Assembly (NCBI GenBank): GCA_964036195.1 | Contig: OZ038459.1 | Location: 15,621,206 to 15,685,205 of the forward strand | Source of the DNA: Sphaerolaimus hirsutus | Taxonomy: Eukaryota > Nematoda > Chromadorea > Monhysterida > Sphaerolaimidae | Reading direction: 5' to 3' | DNA length: 64,000 nucleotides | In this document: piece by piece, positions 34,436-45,939 of the stretch | How positions within the stretch are numbered: the first letter of the stretch is position 1 | How the letters are laid out: every line of letters starts with the position of its first letter | Position numbers and translations under genes: made by a program | Notes under the pieces: generated by a model | The model's database searches: none | Told to the model about the DNA's origin: nothing | The model's input: only the letters and a program-made list of their open reading frames with translations

Positions 34436-36690
34436 ATCTGGCGCCATTGGCGCCTGGCGCCCTTCTTTTCAATTAGCGCCATTGGCGCTTCGCGCCCACT
34501 TTCCCAATGGCGCCATGGCGCCCTCGGCGCCTGGCGCTCTTTTTCTGAGGCGCCCTTGGCGCTTGCCGCCTCGTTTCCGTATGGCGCCTGGCGCCCTTTT
34601 TTCTGGCGCTTTTCCATCACTACCTTCTATTAAAAGAAATACAGTATTTAATTTATACCTTTATTTGGTGTATTTTCCTACACTATTTTCCTGACACTAA
34701 TACACCAGCTTGGAAGTGTAAAATAACTAAGCAAATGGTACATAAAACATGCAGCATGGATCAAAATCAAGAGTAGTTTCACTTTACGCAATGTCCATGA
34801 CTTTGGATTATCTGCTCGCATCTGATCATGCTATTCCACATCAAAAATTAATGCATGAATTATTGGTTTCATTTATGTTTGTGAAATTTTGTGTACCGAT
34901 GTAACCAGCAACGATATTCTCAGTGATATTGTTGTTGTAATATTATTAATCCTTACTTCAATAATACATACCATACTTCCTTGAAATACCCCCTTCAAAA
35001 TACCTCCCTGCTCGAAATACCCCCCTCAAAATGGACACTATGGATTTATAAAGCCCCCCTCGAAATACCCACCCCCAAATTTAGTGTATAGAGAACGTAA
35101 ATGACAAAAACTGCAGTTTGAGAGCTGGGTGATGTAGAACACACGTTAAAAACAATTACTTTCTCACGTAAGAACATGGTTTATACCAATTACATGTTTT
35201 ACTTATAAAAGTCTATAGAGTCTTATATTTACATGCTGGTTTTTGTTGCATTTTTCGATGTCCGTATACGTTAAAAACAACAATTTAGTACTGGGATTAA
35301 AAAAAATTTCAGGTGGAATAATAAACTCCCCCTCGTTTACCCCCCCCCCCCCTTCGAAATTTCCACTTTGAAAAAATAAACCACCCTGGGGTGTATTTCA
35401 CGAGAATACGGTATCTAGACTAGTGATGTAAAGGTAAAATACCGGGAACCGCATGGCATTTTGTTAGCATTGCAACTTTCTGGTGGGTTCGTGTTGGCTG
35501 TTTTATACCACATAAACTGCTACAATTGAAAAAATTTCAATCACCTTTTTCCCAGCCCTAATCATTGATAACCTACCGTATTTCCTCGAAATACCCCCTC
35601 GAATAAGCCCCCCTCGAAATACCCCCCTCGAATAAGCCCCCCTCGAAATACCCCCCCCTCAAAATTTCCACTCTGAGAAAATAAACACCCTGGGGGTATT
35701 TCGAGGAAATACGGTATACGAAATGGGATGTGCTGCTTTTGTTTTCTGTAGCCAGTTGAGAATAACCGTTGGGGGATGAATTTTATTCTTCGGTATCAAA
35801 GCGTGAATTTTTTTTCCTGTATTCAACACAAAACCAGGTACCTATAATAAACTGGTGGAAAATTTAAATGGAAAATTCATGAAATTATGTTTTAAAAATC
35901 CCATATGCAAACTGTCAGGCTGTCATCTTGTGTGAGGGTGCCCCCAAGTATCTACTATATAGGTATACCCAATATTTTTTAAATGTTTTTTTCCAGCAAA
36001 TATAAATGGAAAATCCATACAAATTTTTGTTCAGGCTGGAATTTGATTTATAAAATTGGTTGGGGATGGTTTAGGCTACTGATTTTTTTTGACATATGAG
36101 ATGGTAACTTCCTGCAACTTTTCCACCCCCTCACAACCCACACAATCCCCACACCAAAATTTTGCTGAAGATCAAACCTGAAACAAAACATAAATATATT
36201 GGAACTAATATGTCTTACAGAGGCTTATCATACAGCACATGGAGGCCAGGACTGGCTTCCAAAGTGTCATGAGAAACATGTGGCTGGTCCTGCATCACAT
36301 CTACTACCATATTATAAAGCCACTATTTATTCGTGTGGTAAGGATGCTCCAACGTAAAAGATAGGACGTTTCTGCTTCTGCCCGATTCGTGTGTGTTTTT
36401 ACACACAAAGTGGACACTTTTTATCAGCACAAAATGCCCTTTACAATCACGATCCCTTTACAATCTTGACAAACAGGGTTCACATATGGCAGAGTAGCTT
36501 TCCAAGAATGCAATTGCACATGTATAGGGGGTTGACTTGAGTTTTTAAGGGTTGAGTTTACAATTCAGGGTTGAGTTGACAGAAGTTTAAAAATAAGGAG
36601 CTGTGTTGACAAAAGTTTACAAATTAGAGGCTGAGTTTATGGGAGTTGAGTTGATGTGAGTTTACCAAATTAGGGGCTGAGTTTATGGGA
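34436..36690. other. GGCGCC cluster and CCTCGAAATACCCCC TIR elements
   Basis: The GGCGCC cluster lies at 34436-34620. TIR elements of the ACCGTATTTCCTCGAAATA type are at about 34976-35414 and 35578-35717. The remainder is AT-rich with no exon seen; the last 150 bases contain GTTGAGTTTA words leading into the satellite. Confidence 0.45.
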
Positions 36691-36699
36691 GTTGACAAT

Positions 36700-39600
36700 A
36701 ACATTACCATAACCCTTAAGTGAGGCCCCTGGGGCTAAAAAATATAAATTGTGAAATGATGCATTTGTGGGTTACTGATTACAATGATTTGAAATATGCA
36801 CTCCATTCTGACAGTACATTACCATAACCATGAAATTGAACCCCTGGGGCCAAAACATTCAAATTGTGAAGTGATGCATTGTGGGTTTCTAATTGCACTG
36901 ATTTGATATATGCACTCCATTTTGACACTACATTACCATAACCCTGAAAATGAACCCCTGGGGCCAAAAACATTGAATTTGTGAAATAATGCATTTTTGG
37001 GTTTCTGATTGCACTGATTTCAAATATGCACTCCATTTTGACTCTACATTACCATAACCTTTAAGTATAATGCCCAGAGCTAAAAAAATTAGAAATTGCA
37101 CTGATTTGATATATGCAATCCATTTTGACACTACATTACCAGAAAATGAAACCCTGGGGCCAAAAAATTTCAAGTTGTGAAATAATGCATTTTTGGGTTT
37201 CTAATTGCACTGATTTGATGTATGCACTCCATTTTGACACTACATTACCATTACCCTGAAAGAAAATGAACCCCTGGGGCCACAAACTTTCAGTTTGTGA
37301 AATGATGCATTGTGGGTTTCTAATTGCACTGGTTTGATATATGCACTCCATTTTGACACTACATTACCATAACACTTAAAATGAACCCCTGGGCCAAAAA
37401 TTTTCAATTTGTGAAATAATGCATTGTTGGGTTTCTACTTGCACTGATTTGATATATGGACTCCATTTTGACACCACATTACCATAACCCTGAAAATGAA
37501 CCCCTGCGGCCAAAAACTTTGAATTTGTGAAATAATGCATTTTTGGGTTTCTGATTGCCCTGATTTCAAATATGCACTCCATTTTGACTCTACATTGCCA
37601 TAACCTTTAAGTATAATGCCCAGAGTTTAAAAAATCAGAAATTGCACTGATTTGATATATGCAATCCATTTTGACACTACATTACCATAACCCTGAAAAT
37701 GAAACCCTGGGGCCTAAAAATTTCAAATTGTGAAATAATGCATTTTTGGGTTTCTAATTGCACTGATTTGATTTACCGTATTTGCTTGAATAGTTCCCCC
37801 TTGAATAATTCCCCCCTCAAATAATCCCCCCCTGCAAGACGAGTGAGGAAATAATAATTCCCCCCTCCAGTAATCCCCCCATAAAGATATGTTAACAATT
37901 AGTTATGCCAAATTTTAACAAAAATGGCACGTTTTGTGTTAAACCTGTGCATTTTGTAAATTCACTTGATAGAAAAATGCTCAAACATTCTGACGAAAGA
38001 ATAATTCCCCCCCTCAAATAATTCCCACACTTGAATAGTTCCCCCCTCAAAAAAGTCTGGCGAAATAATAATCCCCCAGGGGGATTATTCAAGCAAATAC
38101 AGTATGCACTCCATTTTGACACTACATTACCATAACCCTGAAAATGAACCCCTGGGGCCAAAAACTTTCAATTTGTGAAATGATGCATTTTTGGGTTTCT
38201 ACTTGCACTGATTTGATATATGGACTCCATTTTGACACCACATTCCCATAACCCTGAAAATGAACCCCCAGGGCCAAAAACTTTCAATTTGTGAAATAAT
38301 GCATTTTTGGGTTTCTGATTGCTCCGATTTCAAATATGCACTCCATTTTGACACTACATTACCATAACCCTAAAACTGAACCCCTGGGGCCAAAAACTTT
38401 CAATTTGTGAAATGATGCATTGTGGGTTTCTAATTGCACTGATTTGATATATGCACTCCATTTTGACACTACATTACCATAAACCTGAAAATGAACCCCT
38501 GGGGCCAAAAATTTTCAATTTGTTCAATCATTCATTTTTAAGTTTCTGATTGCACTGATTTCAATTATACACTCCACTCTGACACTACATTACTGTAACC
38601 CTGAAATTTAACCCCTGGGGCCAAAAATTTCAAATAGTGAATTGATGCATTTGTGGGTTTCTAATTGCACTGATTTGAAATATTCACTCCATTTTGACAC
38701 TACATTACCATAACCCTGAAAATGAACCCCTGGGGCCAAACACTTTGAATTTGTGAAATAATGCATTTTTGGGTTTCTGATTGCTCCGATTTCAAATATG
38801 CACTCCATTTTGACACTACATTACCATAACCCTAAAACTGAACCCCTGGGGCCAAAAACTTTCAATTTGTGAAATGATGCATTGTGGGTTTCTAATTGCA
38901 CTGATTTGATATATGCACTCCATTTTGACACTACATTACCATAAACCTGAAAATGAACCCCTGGGGCCAAAAATTTTCAATTTGTTCAATCATTCATTTT
39001 TAAGTTTCTGATTGCACTGATTTCAATTATACACTCCACTCTGACACTACATTACTGTAACCCTGAAATTTAACCCCTGGGGCCAAAAATTTCAAATAGT
39101 GAATTGATGCATTTGTGGGTTTTTAATTGCACTGATTTGAAATATTCACTCCATTTTGACACTACATTACCATAACCCTGAAAATGAACCCCTGGGGCCA
39201 AACACTTTGAATTTGTGAAATAATGCATTTTTGGGTTTCTGATTACAATGATTTGAAATATGCACTCCATTCTGACAGTACATTACCATAACCCTGAAAA
39301 TGAACCCCCAGGGCCAAAAACTTTCAATTTGTGAAATAATGCATTTTTGGGTTTCTGATTGCTCCGATTTCAAATATGCACTCCATTTTGACACTACATT
39401 ACCATAACCCTAAAACTGAACCCCTGGGGCCAAAAACTTTCAATTTGTGAAATAATGCATTTTTGGGTTTCTACTTGCACTGATTTGATATATGCACTCC
39501 ATTTTGACACTACATTACCATAACCCTAAAAATGAACCCCTGGGGCCAAAAACTTTGAATTTGTGAAATAATGCATTTTTGGGTTTCTGATTGCACTGAT

Positions 39601-40430
39601 TTCAAATATGCACTCCATTTTCACTCTACATTACCATAACCTTTAAGTATAATGCCCAGAGCTTAAAAAATTAGAAATTGCACTGATTTGATATATGCAA
39701 TCCATTTTGACACTACATTACCATCACCCTGAAAATGAACCCCTGGGGCCAAAAACTTTCAATTTGTGAAATGATGCATTGTGGGTTTCTAATTGCACTG
39801 ATTTGATATATGCACTCCATTTTGACACTACATTACCATAAACCTGAAAATGAACACCTGGGGCCAAAAATTTTCAATTTGTTCAATCATTCATTTTTAA
39901 GTTTCTGATTGCACTGATTTCAATTATACACTCCACTCTGACACTACATTACTGTAACCCTGAAATTTAACCCCTGGGGCCAAAAATTTCAAATAGTGAA
40001 ATGATGCATTTGTGGGTTTCTAATTGCACTGATTTGAAATATTCACTCCATTTTGACACTACATTACCATAAACCTGAAAATGAACCCCTGGGGCCAAAA
40101 ACTTTCAATTTGTGAAATGATGCATTTGTGAGTATTTTCATGCACTGATTTCAAATATGCATTCCATTCTGACACTACATCACTGTAACCCTGATAATGA
40201 ACCCCTAGGGCCCAAAATTTCAAATTGTGAAATGATGCATTTTGTAGGTTTCTAATTGCACTGATTTAAAATATGCACTCCATTTTGACTCTACATTACT
40301 GTAAGCCTTAAAATAGATCCCTGGGGCTAATAAATTAGAAATTGTGAAATGTTGCATTTGTGGGTGTTTGATTTGAAATATGCACTCCGTTGAATATATG
40401 CATTACACCCTCCACCCTTAAATTAAACAC
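36700..40430. repeat. 115-bp satellite array with four-unit higher-order blocks
   Basis: Roughly 30 head-to-tail units of about 115 bp, each with CACTCCATTTTGACACTACA, TTACCATAACCCTGAAAATG, CCCCTGGGGCCAAAAA and GTGAAATGATGCAT. A shorter variant lacks the last block (for example near 37080 and 37620). A distinctive multi-unit block recurs at about 38476 and 38938 (roughly 460-bp spacing) and again near 39830. The periodic minus-strand frames are by-products of the repeat, not genes. Confidence 0.9.
37776..38102. mobile_element. TIR element inserted in the satellite, TA target duplication
   Basis: Ends are CCGTATTTGCTTGAATAG and TTATTCAAGCAAATACAG. It interrupts a satellite unit between GATTTGATT-TA and TA-TGCACTCC; uninterrupted units read GATTTGATATATGCACTCC, giving the empty site. 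Confidence 0.85.
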
Positions 40431-42935
40431 CTGCATCTAACAAATTTGAAATAATGCTTTTTTGTAGGATTAGAACACTACAAAACCCGACCGAAGGTCG
40501 GAGAGAATCCTGCTAGTTATAGTATAAAGTCTGCATTTCTGGCCATCAGTGACAATGTTTATTCAAAGACAGTATTTCCATTAAAGCGTGACCGGGCTCT
40601 GCACCATCCGGATGCAAATCATTAGATGCTAGTGCCTATTGAATTCAGGCAACAATTACAGGTAAAAGATATACCAGGCACCAACTGCCAATGTGTCCTG
40701 TAGTTTGTGTAAACGGGCCTGACAGATGAAAAGGTCAATCCAATAAAGTGTAAACATGTGATTTTTTGCAATCACAATCCAAAATTTTGCAGTGAGAATA
40801 ATCTCAGCATGTTTCAATGTAATGTAGTGGATTATGTCTGCAATTTGGGGGGATTTTTGTGGGGCAGCAACAGTGAGGGAACTGCACTGGGGTAAAAATT
40901 ACCCTGCAACATTCGTGCAGCTCTGAGCAAGCCATTTGTGATTACCGTATTACCTCGAAATACCCCCAGGGGGTTTATTATTTCGCCAGCAAAATTTTAG
41001 GGGGGGATAATTCGAGGGGGGGTTTATTCGAGGGGGGGGTCTATTATTTCGCCAGAAAATTTCGGAAATTCCCCATACTCAGACGTAGAAAAAACACACA
41101 ATTACATGGATATATATGTGTTTATAGGCATTTATAACTGTATATACACAGTAACCCTTCTCTAACGTCACTTTATCATCAGTTTTAACGTGTGTTCTGC
41201 ATTGTACAGATCACAAACTGCGGTATTTGTCACGCACGTGATCTTTACACTCAACTTTAGGGGGGGTATTTCGAGGGGGGGGTTTATTATTTCCTCAGCC
41301 GAATTTTAGGGGGGGTATTTCGAGGGGGGGGTTTATTCAAGGGGGGGGGTTAATTCGAGGTAATACGGTATATTTTTTCAAAAAACTGCCAGCGCAATCT
41401 ATATCCATTGCTTGTATTGGCAGCACACCAAAAAATGGTTGTGCGTATTCCGCAGCGATATTCTGTGCGGGAGTTCGAAATTTTCCACTTATATTTTCCA
41501 GCAAAAAAATCGGAAAAAAATATATAGAATGCTGTCATTGTTGATAGGGGGCAGGCTGAGGTTTGCCATTTGCGGACAATGTAAACAAATGTTGGCCCCA
41601 CATTGACACCAAATTTCAGCCAAATTGAGCTGACCATTCGTCCATTAGAATACGTTGAAAATTCATGTAACTAATTTTCCATTTATATGTTCCACCAGTT
41701 TACAACGTAAGAAATTGGTAATAGAAAACATCGTTTTTATCAAATATAACACCCGTTGAAAAACACAGCGCTTTAAAACCGTTGTTAAAACCATACTATA
41801 ACTTTACAAGTAAAAAAACCCTATTAAATCCATGCAAATTTTTTGTCAGTGTGAAAACAAATACTAAAAGCAAGTACAGAAATCACTTCGAAGTATTATA
41901 CGTATAAAACGGCATAATACATATCAAACAGGTGAATAAAAGGGATAAAATTGTAAATGCACCGCGCAAAATAAAATGGCTTGCTGAGCTGTCTAAATGT
42001 AGGTAATGCTGAGGCTAACCGCACCAGGTAAACATTTAACGCATTTATCTACCTAGGTAGATTACTTCAAATTAGTCCCCAAGGAAGCAGTTTTTTTTGT
42101 CAGATTATCCATCAGGGGAGACGATTTTCACGTGGGTCGGAATTTGTTGCAGAATCAGGCGAAATTCAGTTGGCGCAAGTTTTCCTTTGAAATTACACTT
42201 CTCGGTTCCACTCCAGCTATTTTCTTTTACTGCGCACACCAATTTCAGCTGCAGAAGTTCTTCAATGGGGGCTTTTTCTAGGTAATGCGTTATATGTTGA
42301 ATAGTAAATCGAATGATTATTTTGATTTTAAAGCACTCATGGCGAGAAAAAGCGCACAAAATACTTTTGAAGGAAGGCAACTAATTAAATATGTATCTAT
42401 TTAGGTATACTCGGATGACATTACGCCGTACATTTTTCCGGGGGAAACACGCGTTCATTCACGGAAACACAGTCATCATGACGTGATCACTTTCGTCGCC
42501 ATCACGTCGTCTTCCTCTTCATGGCGTCATCACTTCGTCGTCACCACGCCTTCCATAAGTTCTCGGCTGGCCGTCTGCCAGCCGAAGACATAACTCCTAT
42601 CTGTTTGTAGAGTATCGTGTCTGCCGAGTATATCTTATTCACGTACCAAAATAAATATTTAGGTACAAGAGGAACGTAAATTTGTACAGGAACGGTTGAG
42701 TTTCTGCGCAGTGGCTAGAATCGCGAAATAATGCTAATAAACAATGGAAACAGACCTGTAATTACTAAAAATAATAATAATAATACTTCAGACTTGTTAA
42801 ACATATTCAATTTAGGTAGATAGGTATTTGTAAAAAGAATCGGGACCCTACCGGCAAGAACGAGTGTTTTCCAAAAAATCACGTTTAAGGTCAAACGCAC
42901 ACAACGCACACATATTCCAGAAAACAAAATAATCT
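40431..42935. other. Non-coding region with a CCTCGAAATA TIR element
   Basis: A full TIR element lies at 40943-41370 (ACCGTATTACCTCGAAATA ... TTCGAGGTAATACGGTA). Words from the 31.2-kb region recur inverted near 41400-41700. Nothing coding was found before the GT31 stop. Confidence 0.4.
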
Positions 42936-44861
42936 TTAAGAACAATGAGGCATCCACGAACGCTCGAATTCCGCCGTCAAACAAAAATGACTAGAAAGAT
43001 AGCAGAATGGATTGTAACACACATCGTTTTGAGACTCAACTACCCGATTCCACAAATTTTCCAACTGTAATGAATTTGCAGCTCGCCTATGGTACATGAA
43101 TTTGTGCCTCGCCCAGCAAGCGTCCGGGTACACACTGAAATGGCAAACTTACATTATGTAAGGGAAAAGTCTATTTGAGCACTGTTTAAACCCCAATTTG
43201 GAAGGAATTTTTGCATAGTTTGATGTCATGTGCCGAAAATTTAGTTTCGCAATTAGTATTCGAAAAAATGAGCGATTTTCTGAAAATATAATGAAAACTT
43301 CATGGGAAAAGCTGAAAAAATATAATTAAATGTAAAAGTTTTTTCATGTTTTCTGCCATTTTTAAAATCTCAGAGAGTGCTTCAAAAACAATACAAATTT
43401 ATATCTCTGAAAAAAACTTGGAAAATATAAATACAAAAAAATGAAAAAACTTTTTTATATTTTCTTGCATTTCCAAAAATATAAATATCCGATAAAAAGA
43501 AAATGTACTCACCAACTACTAAGCTGCGGCCCTCTTCCCGGTTTTTGGAAGTCGACCCGTACAACATCTCCACCATGCGCTAAAATACCAGTCACATAGA
43601 CATCTTCCAATCTGATCATTGGGTACTTTTCACTGGCCGTCAAAATTTTGGACAATGCTGCTTTTGAAATTATGTACCCACCCCCAGATGCATATCGAGG
43701 GTACTTGTCAAGGGGGTACTCAGCATGCGGCACTGACCTGCGAATGGGAATGCAATGGAGGGTGCATACATAAATTTGCACATTTCAAGGACACTGTGCC
43801 CCCACGCATGTAAACCCACCACGCATGTAAACCCGCCACGCATGTAAACCCGCCACGCATGTAAACCCGCCACGCATGTAAACCCGGCATGCATGTCGAG
43901 CCCCTAGTAGGGGATATTAGTAGGGCGTAAAAATTGATAACCAGTCCACACATACTTTCTGTGACAATATAATTCCTGGAGACCTTTGAAAAAGCTTGAT
44001 AGTCAGTAATTTGCAAGTTTAAAAGTAATTAATTTGTTATATTTGGTGTGTGAATCATTCATTTTCAATTCTGTTTGAAGGAATTGCATGTTCTTGCTCA
44101 TAAATCATCTTGTAAAGTGAACATGGATAGATTTGCATTAATTTTTAATATGAAAACACACGTGTTGTGAAAACACATGGTCTACATGCGTGCCGGGTCT
44201 ACATGCGTGGCGGTTCTACATGTGTGGTGGTTATACATGCGTGACGGGTCTACATGCGTGGCAGGTTTACATGCGTAATAGGCCTGACCCCATTTAATAG
44301 TGGAGTTCAATAATTATTGCATGCAAGATCGATGACAAATACGTCAACGTGAAATTGATTTTATGACGGACTACTCTTCATCATATGGTTTTCATTCAAA
44401 TTTGAAAATAGCATCATTCTACGTGAAAATTGAGAAAAATTGATTTTTGAAGACAAATTTCGAATAAAAAGCTCGAAAACATGGAAAATAATTTTACTTT
44501 TGACTTTTATTTGTCATTATGCTGTATTCATGTATGGACTGTGGCTGTGGATCTGTTCTCTCGACTGACTATACTTTTTTAAACAACACAAGTATTAACC
44601 TACAGCACAACCGCTTGAACAGAAAAGGTACTCGTGCACCAACCATCTCCTGCTAGTATTCCTAACAGGTCTGACGTTATTGTGAATCCAGCCAAAAACA
44701 GCCGGCTGCAGCGATGACCCGCCGCCATTCGATCTAATATCGAAGCGCTCAAACAGGTGCTCGTCGATGTAGCGCATGGACGGCACGATGTCGCTGTCGG
44801 TCTTCATGACGAAGTCCGGCAGGCAGCTGGCAGATTGCGACCATGTTAGAGCTGCTAGAAC
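42936..44861 (-). CDS. GT31 beta-1,3-galactosyltransferase-like, C-terminal three exons
   Basis: Glycosyltransferase family 31 enzymes are Golgi type II membrane proteins that add beta-1,3-linked sugars. Exons in minus order: 44861-44644, 43737-43513, 43134-42936 (TAA just beyond), with phases 2 and 2 agreeing. Exon 1 has the metal-binding motif as DFVMKTDSDI (DxD kept) and PVRNTSRRW. Exon 2 has YPLDKYPRYASGGGYIIS and the conserved RLEDVYVTGILA; exon 3 is a Cys-containing tail (VYPDACWARHKF, LENLWNRVVE). Exon 1 ends at donor GTTGGT. The stem, transmembrane segment and N-terminal catalytic part are absent: sequence upstream is a truncated MITE and then the retroelement, so the gene is either interrupted by a very large intron or 5'-truncated. 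Substrate specificity cannot be read from this portion. Confidence 0.88.
43795..44280. mobile_element. Foldback with 17-bp CATGTAAACCCGCCACG tandem ends in a GT31 intron
   Basis: Five copies of the 17-mer at about 43805-43890 face inverted copies (CTACATGCGTGGCGGGT-like) at 44183-44277. Related words occur at 156-195 and 295-335, and at 12908-12925. Confidence 0.65.
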
Positions 44862-44904
44862 CTGTGGTTTGAAAGGCATGCGGTGGGGGATTTGCAATTG
44901 AGGC

Positions 44905-45001
44905 GTCTAATTCTAAAAGTCGACAAGTCCACAAAATGCGATTTTGAGTAAATCGCATTTTAAGTTTCATTTCCAATTCCAGGTCCGAGGTGCGTGTCCT
45001 T
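44905..45001. mobile_element. Truncated copy of the GTCGACAAGTCCAC element
   Basis: Identical over about 95 bases to the inverted end of 14466-15106 (GAGGCGTCTAATTCTAAAAG onward), then stops abruptly at GTGCGTGTCC/TTTAAAG, taken as the retroelement boundary. Confidence 0.7.
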
Positions 45002-45759
45002 TAAAGTACCAACCTAGGGTAGAAGTGCCAACTTCCCAACCCTAGTCTATTTTGAAAAAGAGATTTAATTTAGATGGTTTAATTAGGTATAAGCATAAAG
45101 TTTTGACTGCGGTATTTTAATTACTTCTGGTATTTGTGATTAGTTGTTAAGTTAAGTTGTATTACTGAGTCGAAATTGTTTAAAGAACCAACAAATTTAT
45201 GTAGCAAATCATGAACGAATCCACCAAAGAAAGGCAGTCAAATTGGATGTGAGAAGTGACATTTCGGACATCATGAGCGGTGGCTCAAATGTCCAGGTTG
45301 TGAGTCCTTTGCAGCTTCACTTCCATCTACAGGCCTGGTCTTTTTGGTAATTACCTTTTTATCTCATCGATGTATTTCTCATTCCAAAAGCAAAACTCCA
45401 AGTGACTGCCGTTGTCTGGTAGTCGGCGCAATTAAGTAAAACCTATTCACATGCAGTATTGCCGAGTATACTGCTGGTGATTACAAAGGTTTTGTGGGCG
45501 CGCACGTCTTCAAAATGCCATAACACTCAATCATGTGGAGCGAAAAAGCGTCTCTAAATACTAAATATAATGAGACTATCTCCTAGTTTGCGACAAAAGT
45601 CTACTGTTTGTGTAATGGTAATGACGTAGATTATAATTAAGAAATTCCTACCTGATATTTGCTACTTATAGATAGTGTTTGTGAACTAGTGTTGGGAAAA
45701 TTAAATAAAATGAAAATTTTAGGGTGTTTGCACTTGTTCAGTGCGCCTATGCCCTTACA
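45002..45759 (-). repeat. Candidate 3' LTR
   Basis: Starts TGTAAGGGCATAGG right after a purine-rich tract and runs to the junction with the truncated MITE (45001/45002). The start TG and position fit an LTR. The end reads TACTTTAAA rather than CA, and no matching copy was found upstream of gag in this window, so the call is tentative. Confidence 0.4.
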
Positions 45760-45770
45760 TGCGGCCCCCT
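45760..45770 (-). promoter_or_regulatory. Candidate polypurine tract
   Basis: AGGGGGCCGCA on the minus strand, directly before the candidate LTR start TGTAAGGG and about 170 bases past the pol stop, the expected place for plus-strand priming. Confidence 0.45.
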
Positions 45771-45939
45771 ATGCTGTCACAGGTGGCCTCACCTGTCAAC
45801 TTAAGCACTGTGAATTGTGAATGAGTCTAATAATTACACTACAAGAGAACAGGCGAGATTAACAAATTACCACATTACAAGAGAACTAACAAGCCAATGA
45901 AGCAATAAGCGAGTATGATCTAAGAATAATGGGATAATG

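Noticed and set aside
36779-39394. Series of 60-90-residue minus-strand frames with ECIFEI/CIISQIE motifs
   Set aside because: They are translations of the 115-bp satellite.
43803-43890. Regularly spaced 17-bp repeats as a CRISPR array
   Set aside because: The repeats are directly adjacent with no spacers and are the end of a foldback element in a eukaryotic intron.
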